Part shown: positions 17,701-25,373 of the stretch, one piece after another
How the letters are laid out: every line of letters starts with the position of its first letter
How positions within the stretch are numbered: the first letter of the stretch is position 1
The notes under the pieces: generated by a model
What the model was told of the DNA's origin: nothing
Database searches by the model: none
What the model saw: only the letters and a program-made list of their open reading frames with translations
Source of the DNA: Candidimonas nitroreducens
GTDB lineage: Bacteria; Pseudomonadota; Gammaproteobacteria; Burkholderiales; Burkholderiaceae_B
Direction of reading: 5' to 3'
DNA: 64,000 bases
Assembly (NCBI RefSeq): GCF_002209565.1
Contig: NZ_NJIH01000001.1
Coordinates: forward strand, 248,001-312,000
Program-made: the position numbers and the translations under genes

Positions 17701-18678
17701 ATGCAATCCAATTTTTTGCGATGCGTGTTCCTGGCGATACTGCTGTTCGCAGGAACCGCGGCTTCTGCAGCAGAGAGCTATCCCGACAGACCGATACGCT
17801 TGTACGTCGGGTTCCCGCCCGGCGGCCCGACTGACATCATTGCCCGCATCATAGGCAGAGGCCTGTCGGAAAAACTCGGCCAATCCGTCGTAGTGGAGAA
17901 TCGCGGCGGGGCCGGCGGCATGATCGCGGCGCGCGCGGTGGCATCCGCGAAGCCCGACGGCTACACATTATTCGTGAGCGTGGAATCATCCCAGACTCGC
18001 GGAGCCGCGCTGCACAAGTCCCTGAGCTATGATCCGGTGAAGGACTTCACCTATATTGCGAAGATCGCCAAGCAGCGCAACCTGCTGGTGGTCAATCCAA
18101 GATTTCCGGCTTCCAATGTCGCTGAATTCCTGGCGTACCTGAAGGCGAACCCCGGCAAGGTGAACTTCGGGGGCACTTTCGGTGCCACGAGCCACATCGG
18201 CGGCATACTTTTCGATCTCGAAAACAAAACGCGCATGTCCTTCATCAGCTATCAGGGCGGAGCGCAGCCCATAACCGATCTGATGGCGGGTGTAACGCAA
18301 GTTGGTTTTTTCACCGAAGCCACTATTGCTTCTGCCGTCAAGGCCGGAAAACTCAAGCCCTTGGCAGTCTGCGCGCCGGAAAGGTCGCCCGAGTTTCCAA
18401 ACCTTCCGACTATCGGAGAGGCCGGCGCCCATCCGATGGAACTGTCTCCATGGTTCGGGCTTGCCGGGCCGGCGCACCTGCCTCCTGCCATCGTCTCCCG
18501 GCTTGAACACGCCGTCGAGCAGCTGGTTTCCGACAAAACTTTCAACACACAACTCCAGCAGATCGGTGCGGTGTCCATCGTAGGCTCCAATGCAAAGAGC
18601 AACCAGAGCGATGTGGTTCGCGAGATCGCATACTGGAAGAAGTTCGTCGCAGATGCGAAGATCCCGATCAACCCGTAA
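17701..18678 (+). CDS. Bug-family tripartite tricarboxylate transporter receptor
   Basis: A 325-residue periplasmic solute-binding protein. The ATG at 17701 follows AGGAAAGAGGTG and gives a clean signal peptide (FLRCVFLAILLFAGTAASAA, cut near residue 24). The mature protein begins ESYPDRPIRLYVGFPPGGPTD, the Bug family hallmark, with the second loop GRAGGMIAARAVASAKPDGYTL-like (here NRGGAGGMIAARAV). Bug proteins capture carboxylates and amides. No TctA/TctB membrane genes are in the window, which is usual for the many orphan Bug proteins of Alcaligenaceae. It heads an operon with acyl-CoA dehydrogenase and CoA transferase, suggesting that it binds the pathway substrate. Confidence 0.93.
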   Translation: MQSNFLRCVFLAILLFAGTAASAAESYPDRPIRLYVGFPPGGPTDIIARIIGRGLSEKLGQSVVVENRGGAGGMIAARAVASAKPDGYTLFVSVESSQTRGAALHKSLSYDPVKDFTYIAKIAKQRNLLVVNPRFPASNVAEFLAYLKANPGKVNFGGTFGATSHIGGILFDLENKTRMSFISYQGGAQPITDLMAGVTQVGFFTEATIASAVKAGKLKPLAVCAPERSPEFPNLPTIGEAGAHPMELSPWFGLAGPAHLPPAIVSRLEHAVEQLVSDKTFNTQLQQIGAVSIVGSNAKSNQSDVVREIAYWKKFVADAKIPINP

Positions 18679-18719
18679 AAGCCTTGTTGCGCAATTTCAT
18701 TCAGCCTGGTGATCAAAGT

Positions 18720-19919
18720 ATGTTCTTCGCCCAGATAGATCAATTGCTGTCGTCACGTGAACTCGAGCTGGTGCATCGCACGCGTGAATTCTGCGACGGC
18801 GCATTTTCCCTCGAGCTTCAAAGGTCGTTCATAAAAGGTGCGCCGTTTTCGGCGGACTGGATCGCCCAGTGGGCCGAACTGGGCATGCTCGGCCTTCAGG
18901 TGCCCCGGGAACTGGGAGGGCAGGGCGCTACCTTTGCGTGCAAGGTACGCATCGCTCAAGAGCTTGCCTTGCATGGGTTCGGCGCCGCTTTCGCCTTGAA
19001 CAATCTGCAGGGATCCGTTACACGGCTTGCGCGTCACGGTACGGGTGAACAGCGCAGCCGGCTACTGGAAAAAATGCTCAAGGGGCGGATACTGGGCGCG
19101 CCCGTCATGACCGAGCCTACGGGCGGCTCGGATCTTGGTGCCCTGCGCACCACTGCGACAAAGGTCGACGGCGGGTGGCTGCTCGACGGCAGCAAAGCGT
19201 GGATAACGAACGGAACCCTCATAAATTGCCCACTAGTCCTGGCGCGAGTTGGCGAGCAGCCGGGTGCGGCCGGCATCGCGAGCTTCCTGGTGCCGATAGC
19301 CACCGACGCGACGACGGTAGAGCGCATCGCAATAAATGCCCCCGGGGCGCGATCCTTCCGTTCCGCAGCGTTGCACTTCCGCGGCCATTTTGTGCCGGAC
19401 TGGTGTCTCTTCAATGCGGCCGGCGAAGCCTTCAAATTCAGCCTGGCATCCATCAATGCCGCCCGGGTTCATGTGGCGGCCATGTGCGTAGCTACCCTTT
19501 ATGCGTCGCTGTGCGAGGCGGTTCAATATTGCGGCGAGCGCGTAGCCTTCGGTAAAAACCTTCTCGCTCACCAGGGGCTGCGGTGGGAGCTGGCCGAAGT
19601 CTCCACCCGGCTGGAGGCCGCATCCGCGCTGGTCGCTCACGCGGTAGCCCTGGCGCAGAACAGTGGATTGACTCCCGGCCTGGCCGCACAAGCGAAGAAG
19701 TTCGCAATCGACACCGCGGTATGGGGCATCGAACAATGCATCAGGGCCACCGGTGCCGTGGGCGCGACGCACGAGCTGCGCCTGGCCATGCATTATGAAG
19801 AAGTCCGGCTCGCCGCTTTTGCCGACGGCACCAACGAGATTCTGCAAGATCGTATCGGGCGGGGCCTGCAGGCCGCCTACACTCCAGAAGCCATTCAACC
19901 CAAAGAGGTCTTGCCGTGA
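18720..19919 (+). CDS. Acyl-CoA dehydrogenase
   Basis: A 399-residue FAD-dependent dehydrogenase introducing a 2,3-double bond into an acyl-CoA. Family blocks are MTEPTGGSDLGALRTTA (FAD and substrate loop), DGSKAWITNGTL, a C-terminal helical domain with CGERVAFGKNLLAHQGLRWELAE, and FADGTNEILQDRIGRGL. In that last block the position of the common YEGT catalytic glutamate is Asp, so the base may be Asp or lie elsewhere. Start at ATG 18720; a TTG at 18684 is possible. It ends by overlapping the GTG of the CoA transferase subunit A. Substrate chain is unknown. Confidence 0.92.
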   Translation: MFFAQIDQLLSSRELELVHRTREFCDGAFSLELQRSFIKGAPFSADWIAQWAELGMLGLQVPRELGGQGATFACKVRIAQELALHGFGAAFALNNLQGSVTRLARHGTGEQRSRLLEKMLKGRILGAPVMTEPTGGSDLGALRTTATKVDGGWLLDGSKAWITNGTLINCPLVLARVGEQPGAAGIASFLVPIATDATTVERIAINAPGARSFRSAALHFRGHFVPDWCLFNAAGEAFKFSLASINAARVHVAAMCVATLYASLCEAVQYCGERVAFGKNLLAHQGLRWELAEVSTRLEAASALVAHAVALAQNSGLTPGLAAQAKKFAIDTAVWGIEQCIRATGAVGATHELRLAMHYEEVRLAAFADGTNEILQDRIGRGLQAAYTPEAIQPKEVLP

Positions 19920-20578
19920 GGAATGTCGTAGTCGATGGCGCGCAGTCGGCCGTGGCCGCGCTGCGCGATGGGAATACGGTCATGGTAGGCGGCTTCGGCG
20001 GGGCCGGATTACCCCGCACCCTGATCAAGGCCGTACTGGAGACCGGCGTGCGGGACTTGACCGTGATTTCCAACAACGCCGGTTCGGGCGGAGACGATCT
20101 GACGCTATGGTTCGAAGCCAGGGTCGTAAGAAAGGTCATATGTTCTTATCCACGCAGCGCCAAGGCATTTGCCGAGCAATACCGCGCCGGCGAGGTGGAG
20201 CTGGAGCTTGTTCCGCAGGGCACGCTGGTCGAGCGCATTCGTGCCGCGGGAGCGGGTCTCGGCGGCTTTTTGAGCCCTGTCGGCGTCGGTACGGTTTTCG
20301 AGCAAGGCAAGCGCAAAATAGAAATCGACGGCAAGGCGTATCTGCTGGAATTGCCGTTGCGTGCCGACTTCGCCTTTCTCAAGGGAAGGCGCGCGGACAC
20401 GCTCGGCAATATCACCTACAACAAAACGGCACGCAATCACCAGCCCGTCATGGCCACGGCGGCCGCCACGGTGGCAGTGGAAGTCGATGAAATCGTTGCG
20501 GCAGGGGCTCTGGATCCCGAGGCCATCGTCACACCGTGTGTTTTCGTCGACCGTGTCTTCCTCTCAGGTGCCCTATGA
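19916..20578 (+). CDS. 3-oxoacid CoA-transferase family, subunit A
   Basis: A 220-residue alpha subunit of a class I CoA transferase (ScoA/PcaI/AtoD type). The CoA-binding loop is near residues 24-32 (VGGFGGAGLPRTL). Further blocks are SNNAGSGGDDL and PQGTLVERIRAAGAGLGGFLSPVGVGT. The start GTG at 19916 overlaps the previous stop as GTGA. Subunit B follows with ATGA overlap. In this setting it most likely activates the carboxylic acid brought in by the Bug receptor, using succinyl-CoA or acetyl-CoA; substrate is inferred from context only. Confidence 0.93.
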   Translation: MRNVVVDGAQSAVAALRDGNTVMVGGFGGAGLPRTLIKAVLETGVRDLTVISNNAGSGGDDLTLWFEARVVRKVICSYPRSAKAFAEQYRAGEVELELVPQGTLVERIRAAGAGLGGFLSPVGVGTVFEQGKRKIEIDGKAYLLELPLRADFAFLKGRRADTLGNITYNKTARNHQPVMATAAATVAVEVDEIVAAGALDPEAIVTPCVFVDRVFLSGAL

Positions 20579-21243
20579 CTGCTTTGACTCGAGACGGGCT
20601 GGCCAGACTGGTCGCCCGCCAGCTCCCTCGCCAGGGTTTCGTCAATCTTGGAATCGGCGCGCCTACGCACATTGCCGATTACCTGCCTGCCGATACATCG
20701 GTAATACTGCACAGCGAGAATGGTATTCTGAACGTCGGGCCCAAGCCCCGCGAGGGTCACGAGGACTACGATCTCATCAATGCGGGCAAGAGCCCGATCA
20801 CGATCGGTGTCGGCGGGGCGTTCTTCGATTCCAGCCTTGCTTTCGCGATGATGCGCGGAGGCCATCTGGACGTCGCGGTACTGGGTGCCTTCGAAGTCTC
20901 GGAGCGGGGCGACATCGCCAATTGGACCACGGGGCGCAATGATGGAGCCCCGCCCGCCATCGGCGGGGCGATCGACCTGGCCGTAGGGGCCAAGGAAATC
21001 TGGGTCATGATGGAGCACGTCACGAAAACGGGCGCTCCGCGCCTGGTTCAGCGCTGCACGTATCCCTTGACGGCCGCTGGCGTAGTCAAGCGGGTCTACA
21101 CCAACCTGGCTGCCCTTCGCGTCAGTGAACAGGGCTTTGTAGTTGATGCCATGGTGGAGGGATTGTCGCTGCAGGAACTGCAGCAGCAGACAGACGCGCG
21201 TTTGTCACCCGCGGCCCATCTGGCTACGCTCGAACTCGAGTAG
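20575..21243 (+). CDS. 3-oxoacid CoA-transferase family, subunit B
   Basis: A 222-residue beta subunit. The catalytic glutamate that forms the CoA thioester is in HSENGILNVGP (about residue 47). The usual family sequence here is SENGxLGMGP, so NVGP is a small divergence near the active site and may reflect a different acid. Later blocks are DLINAGKSPITIGVGGAFFDSSLAFAMMRGGHLDVAVLGAFEVSERGDIANW and VKRVYTNLAALRV. The start ATG at 20575 overlaps subunit A. It is the last gene of this ATGA-linked set. Confidence 0.93.
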   Translation: MTALTRDGLARLVARQLPRQGFVNLGIGAPTHIADYLPADTSVILHSENGILNVGPKPREGHEDYDLINAGKSPITIGVGGAFFDSSLAFAMMRGGHLDVAVLGAFEVSERGDIANWTTGRNDGAPPAIGGAIDLAVGAKEIWVMMEHVTKTGAPRLVQRCTYPLTAAGVVKRVYTNLAALRVSEQGFVVDAMVEGLSLQELQQQTDARLSPAAHLATLELE

Positions 21244-21363
21244 ATCGGGGCATAACTGTCTTTTCGCCGAAGACGATTGAACGTGTGATCGGATATCGGC
21301 CCCTGTTTCCTGGCCGGCCCGAACGTAAAATTTTCAACTGAAGCACTCACCTAATATTCCGCC

Positions 21364-22167
21364 ATGACCAAATCCGATACTTTTCAGCTCGACAAGGCTA
21401 CTCTGGTTTCGCAGTCCACCAGCCAGATGAATCAGCAATTCCAGGACAGCTCCTATTCGTTACGCCAGAAGTTGGCGTTGACATGCAGAATCCTGTTCGA
21501 CAACGGGCACGACTCCGGCCTTGCCGGACAGATCACGGGCCGCGCCGAAAACCCCGGCCAGTTCTACACCCAGCGGCTGGGCCTGGGTTTTGACGAAATT
21601 GCCGAGGACAATCTGCTGCTCGTGGACGAGGACTTGAACGTGCAGGAAGGCGACGGTATACCCAACCCCGCCAATCGATTTCATTCCTGGGTCTATCGGG
21701 CTCGGCCTGACGTGAACTGTATCGTGCATACACACGCCGTACATACTGCGGCTTTGGGCATGCTTGAGCAGCCGCTGATCGTGTCCCATATGGACAACTG
21801 CGTGCTATACGACGACGTGGCTTTCGTGGAGAAGTGGCCGGGCGTCCCGGTAGGAAACGAAGAAGGAGAGCTCATTGCCGGGGCGCTGGGCAACAAGCGT
21901 GCGCTGATGCTTTCGCATCACGGCCTACTCATCGCCGGCTCCACGGTGGAAGAGGCCTGCGTGCTGGCTATTGCCTTCGAGCGAGCCGCGCGCATGCAAC
22001 TCCTGGCTAGCGGCGCCGGCCAGATCGAGCCTATCGAGCCGGCATTGGGCACCGAAGCGCATGACTGGATCTTGAGACCAAGGCGCAGCACGATCGCATT
22101 CGAGTATTACGCCCGGCGGTCTTTGAAAAACCCCAAAAACGCCGACTGCCTGGCTTCCTCCAGCTGA
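21364..22167 (+). CDS. Class II aldolase/adducin domain protein, paralogue
   Basis: A 267-residue homologue of the protein at 16461. Shared blocks include SGLAGQITGRAENPGQFYTQRLGLGFDE, NPANRFHSWVYRARPDVNCIVHTHAVHTAAL and MLSHHGLLIAGSTVEEAC, with the HTH and HHG zinc-site histidines kept. It has 20 extra N-terminal residues of low complexity. It follows the CoA transferase after 120 bases and may have its own promoter. Keeping two copies in one locus suggests two related substrates or two successive steps. No true aldolase activity can be assumed. Confidence 0.88.
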   Translation: MTKSDTFQLDKATLVSQSTSQMNQQFQDSSYSLRQKLALTCRILFDNGHDSGLAGQITGRAENPGQFYTQRLGLGFDEIAEDNLLLVDEDLNVQEGDGIPNPANRFHSWVYRARPDVNCIVHTHAVHTAALGMLEQPLIVSHMDNCVLYDDVAFVEKWPGVPVGNEEGELIAGALGNKRALMLSHHGLLIAGSTVEEACVLAIAFERAARMQLLASGAGQIEPIEPALGTEAHDWILRPRRSTIAFEYYARRSLKNPKNADCLASSS

Positions 22168-22195
22168 AGGGAGCCACATGGCCTATGCCGGCGAA

Positions 22196-22738
22196 TTACA
22201 TATCTCCGTCTTTCGAGGCAATCACCACCAGCACGGCGCTGGACGTGCCACCTACAGCGATGAGTTTGTGCGGAATCTGTGAGTCGAAGTGAACACAATC
22301 GCCCGCCGACAGGAACTCTTTTCTTCGGGCCAGGTGTAATTCGATTTCCCCTTCCAGCACATATAGAATCTCTTCGCCTTCGTGGTGGCTCATCAGCCTG
22401 CCCTGGCTGGCTCGACGGCTCGGACGAATGACGAAAGCCCGCATTATGCGACCCGCGTTTAAGCCGGCCACCATGTCCATCCCGTCGGGGGAGGCTCTCA
22501 GGCTTCTTTCAGAGGCTTTGGTAATGGTGATGGGCTCGCGGCCCTGTTGCTCGCGGCCGAACAGCTGATCGACACTGACGCCCAGCGCCTTCGCTATCGC
22601 CAGCGCAGACTCGATCGATGGCGTGGACAAATATCTTTCGACCTTGGACAAATAGCTGCGTGTCAAACCCGTCTGCTGCGCTAATTGTTCAAGAGTCAAC
22701 CCGTTCTCGATACGGAGAATCTTGAGGTTGATGGCCAA
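22196..22738 (-). CDS. XRE-family regulator with cupin domain
   Basis: A 180-residue one-component regulator. The XRE helix-turn-helix is residues 5-60 (LKILRIENGLTLEQLAQQTGLTRSYLSKVERYLSTPSI) and a C-terminal cupin_2 barrel occupies about residues 100-178 (HHEGEEILYVLEGEIELHL, GDCVHFDSQIPHKL). It is read from TTG at 22738 with AGGAT upstream; no nearer ATG exists. It is convergent with the aldolase-like gene and probably controls the acid catabolic locus, with the cupin sensing a small carboxylate. Confidence 0.9.
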   Translation of the reverse strand: MAINLKILRIENGLTLEQLAQQTGLTRSYLSKVERYLSTPSIESALAIAKALGVSVDQLFGREQQGREPITITKASERSLRASPDGMDMVAGLNAGRIMRAFVIRPSRRASQGRLMSHHEGEEILYVLEGEIELHLARRKEFLSAGDCVHFDSQIPHKLIAVGGTSSAVLVVIASKDGDM

Positions 22739-22926
22739 TGTCTATCCTAGTAAAGGTGAGCTCCAAGAGGCCCGGAAGCGCCTGGCGATCGGAGCCGAAC
22801 ACATGCAAATATAACCTGACTTTTTTTGCAACTGCTGGAGCTGTTCGGCAATAGCGGCGCGGCCTCATCCCGATTAGGGTGGATGCAATGGTCGCTGCGG
22901 GCTCAAAAGAGCAAGGAACATCGAGT

Positions 22927-24114
22927 CTAGGCCAGGGCCGCTGCGGCCTCCAGTTCCGATTTCAGGCCACTAAGAAAGTACCGCTTCAGCAGGAAACGCG
23001 GCAGAGCGCGCATGGCGCTGTTGCGCAGGGCGAACCCCCACGCCGAAGCGGGAACGTATACGGGAGCGAGTTTGCGGCTGCGCTGCTGCAACTGCATGAT
23101 GATGGGGCGCAGGCGCGCTTCGTGTGCGCGCAGCGCGTGTTCTATATCCATAGGCCGGCGCTGTAGTTCCTGGGCCAGCACCGAGGCCGATGCCATGGCC
23201 ATGCCCGCCCCTTGGCCGGATATCAAGGAAAGACTGTGGGCGGCGTCGCCCACCAGCGCGACGCGGCCTCGATGCCAGTTCGGCATGCGGATCATTGCCA
23301 GATCGTCCAGCGCAATAGGCGTATCCGTGGACACACCGGCCAGGATGCGCGCGGCGTCGGGATGGGTGCGGCCGGCGATGCCGGCAAGAAGCTCGCGGCG
23401 CATGGAGCCCGGCACCGATCCATGTTCGGTGCTGCGCCATACGTGCAGCGCCGCCAGGCGTCCGCCGCCCAGGCCGTGGTATTCCACCTGGTGGCCTACG
23501 GCTGCATAGGATACGAAGTTTTGCGTCAGACCCAGCGTGTCGTCGGCATCGTAGGCGGCATAGCGATAGCCCAATTGCTCCATGCGCCTGGATTCCGCAT
23601 CGGCGCCGAATACGCGTTCGCGCAGTTCGGAGTGCACGCCGTCGGCGCCGATCAGCAGGTCGGCGCGCAGGGCTTCGCCGTTCGAGAGCGCAACTTCCAC
23701 ACCCTGTGCCTCGTTCCGGCAGGCGACAAGGCTAACGCCCAGCCGCAGTTCGCAGCGTCCGGCCACGGCTTCATGCAGGACCTGCACGAGATCGGTGCGC
23801 TTGAGAATGATCCATTCGATCTCCTTGAGCAGTTCGCGGTAGCGGATGCGCATCAGTTCGCGGCCGCGCCGGTCGCGGTAGACGTTCTCGCCGATTTCGC
23901 GTTCGACCGCGCGCAGGGCCGGCACAAGCCCCATGCGCCGCGCCGTATACAAGCCGGGGCCGGACAAGCCCATCATGTAGCCACCGTCGCGCAGGTGCGG
24001 CGCGCGTTCGGCCACGATGACGCGCCAGCCCGCGTTGGTCAGCCACCATGCGCAGGACAGGCCGGCCACGCCGGCACCTATGATGACGGCCAGGGGGCCG
24101 GCAGACGTGCTCAT
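22927..24114 (-). CDS. FAD-dependent monooxygenase of the siderophore locus
   Basis: A 395-residue PHBH-fold flavoprotein. The N-terminal dinucleotide motif is GAGVAGLSCAWWLTNAGW (residues 12-29), and the second FAD motif is RGRVALVGDAAHSLSLISGQGAGMAMASA. The start at 24114 overlaps the MFS stop as ATGA; the frame stays open further upstream, but only as an artefact inside the MFS gene. Flavin monooxygenases of this type hydroxylate or cleave aromatic rings. Its coupling to a siderophore permease and receptor suggests that it modifies an imported aromatic siderophore or its breakdown product, which is an inference. Confidence 0.88.
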   Translation of the reverse strand: MSTSAGPLAVIIGAGVAGLSCAWWLTNAGWRVIVAERAPHLRDGGYMMGLSGPGLYTARRMGLVPALRAVEREIGENVYRDRRGRELMRIRYRELLKEIEWIILKRTDLVQVLHEAVAGRCELRLGVSLVACRNEAQGVEVALSNGEALRADLLIGADGVHSELRERVFGADAESRRMEQLGYRYAAYDADDTLGLTQNFVSYAAVGHQVEYHGLGGGRLAALHVWRSTEHGSVPGSMRRELLAGIAGRTHPDAARILAGVSTDTPIALDDLAMIRMPNWHRGRVALVGDAAHSLSLISGQGAGMAMASASVLAQELQRRPMDIEHALRAHEARLRPIIMQLQQRSRKLAPVYVPASAWGFALRNSAMRALPRFLLKRYFLSGLKSELEAAAALA

Positions 24115-25373
24115 CGAAAATCTCCTGCGTGTGTCACATGCCGCGTGTGGTTCGCCGGTGCCTGCATGGCGTGTGCAAGCCACGGAAGCAGGGCGCAGGC
24201 GGCCAGCGCCAGCACCGCCGCCAGCCCGAAGCTGATCCCGTAGCCATAGTGCTGCGCCACGATGCCGGCGCCCAGGCCGCCCACGGCCGCGGTCGCCGCA
24301 TCGGCGCATTGGAAGAGGGTGAAATCCACGCCGGCCTGCAGGGGCGAGGCGTAATCCATGAGATAGGCATAGAGGCTGACGAATCCCACGGTCGCGGCGG
24401 CGTTCTTCAGCAGGGCGCCGGCAAGCAGCCAGTCGGATGTGAAATGAGCAGCCGCGACGAGCCAGAACCCAAGCAGGCTGGCGGCCTGGAGGACAGTGGC
24501 GGCAAAGAGCGCGCGGCGCGCGCCGTATCGCTGCACCAGCCAGGCCCCGGCCATGGTGCCGGCCAGTCCCGTCATGACACCGCCGGCGCCATTGAGCCAG
24601 CCTATGGTCGTCAGGCTGACGCCCCGGTCGATGAGCAGCGGCCCGGTCATGCCGTAGGCCAGGCGCGAGCCCAGCTGGAACACGACCGTCAGCACCAGTC
24701 CCCAGCGGATCGCCTTGCGCCGCCATGCGGCGGCCAGGGACGGTCTATGCGCGGCGGGCGCGGGCCGCAACCCTTCTCGAACGGCGGCAAACGGCAGGGC
24801 GAATAGCAGGACGAGTATCGCCATGCCCGCCGCGGCCACAGCCCATCCATGGACAGCCAGAATCATGAGGAACAACCCCGCGCCGGCGAACATGCCCAGA
24901 TAGCTGCCGCCGACCTGAAGCGCATTGCCCCAGCCGCGCCGCGCGGGCGGCAATTGCTCGACGGCGTAGCCGTCGCACGCCACATCCACGCTGGCGGCGA
25001 GCAGGGCGAGCACGGCAAGCAGGCCCAGCAGCGGGGCGGGCGAGAGCCGGGCGCCCCAGCCCAGCATCAGCAGCATCGCCGCCATGAGCAGTTGGCCCGG
25101 CACGACGATGCGCCGGCTGCGGCGCAGCGGCGAGCCGATGGGCAGGCGCACGCGTTCCAGCATGGGCGCCCAAAGGAATTTCAGCGCCCAGGGCAGTATC
25201 GCCAGGGACATCAGGCCGATTTCCTGGAGCGGGCGGCCGGCATCGCGCAGCACGGCGGGAATGGCCTGCAGGGTGATGCCGCCAATCACGCCCTGCGCGG
25301 CATAGACACCGCCCATCGCCAGCAGCGCGAAGCCGGTGCTCGAGCGCCTCACCTCAGTATTCGTAGGCGACAT
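24111..25373 (-). CDS. MFS transporter, RhtX/FptX-type siderophore permease
   Basis: A 420-residue major facilitator protein with about twelve membrane helices. The N-terminus (GGVYAAQGVIGGITLQAIPAVLRDAGRPLQEIGLMSL, then PWALKFLWAPMLERV) matches the AmpG/RhtX/FptX branch, which moves siderophores such as rhizobactin or pyochelin across the inner membrane in one component. It overlaps the end of the TonB receptor gene by 20 bases and the monooxygenase start by four. Together they form a TonB-receptor, permease and oxygenase operon. Confidence 0.87.
   Translation of the reverse strand: MSPTNTEVRRSSTGFALLAMGGVYAAQGVIGGITLQAIPAVLRDAGRPLQEIGLMSLAILPWALKFLWAPMLERVRLPIGSPLRRSRRIVVPGQLLMAAMLLMLGWGARLSPAPLLGLLAVLALLAASVDVACDGYAVEQLPPARRGWGNALQVGGSYLGMFAGAGLFLMILAVHGWAVAAAGMAILVLLFALPFAAVREGLRPAPAAHRPSLAAAWRRKAIRWGLVLTVVFQLGSRLAYGMTGPLLIDRGVSLTTIGWLNGAGGVMTGLAGTMAGAWLVQRYGARRALFAATVLQAASLLGFWLVAAAHFTSDWLLAGALLKNAAATVGFVSLYAYLMDYASPLQAGVDFTLFQCADAATAAVGGLGAGIVAQHYGYGISFGLAAVLALAACALLPWLAHAMQAPANHTRHVTHAGDFR

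Noticed and set aside
24115-24726. An in-frame extension that would make the FAD monooxygenase 599 residues long
   Set aside because: The extension lies wholly inside the MFS gene in another frame; the FAD motif starts right after ATG 24114, which overlaps the MFS stop.
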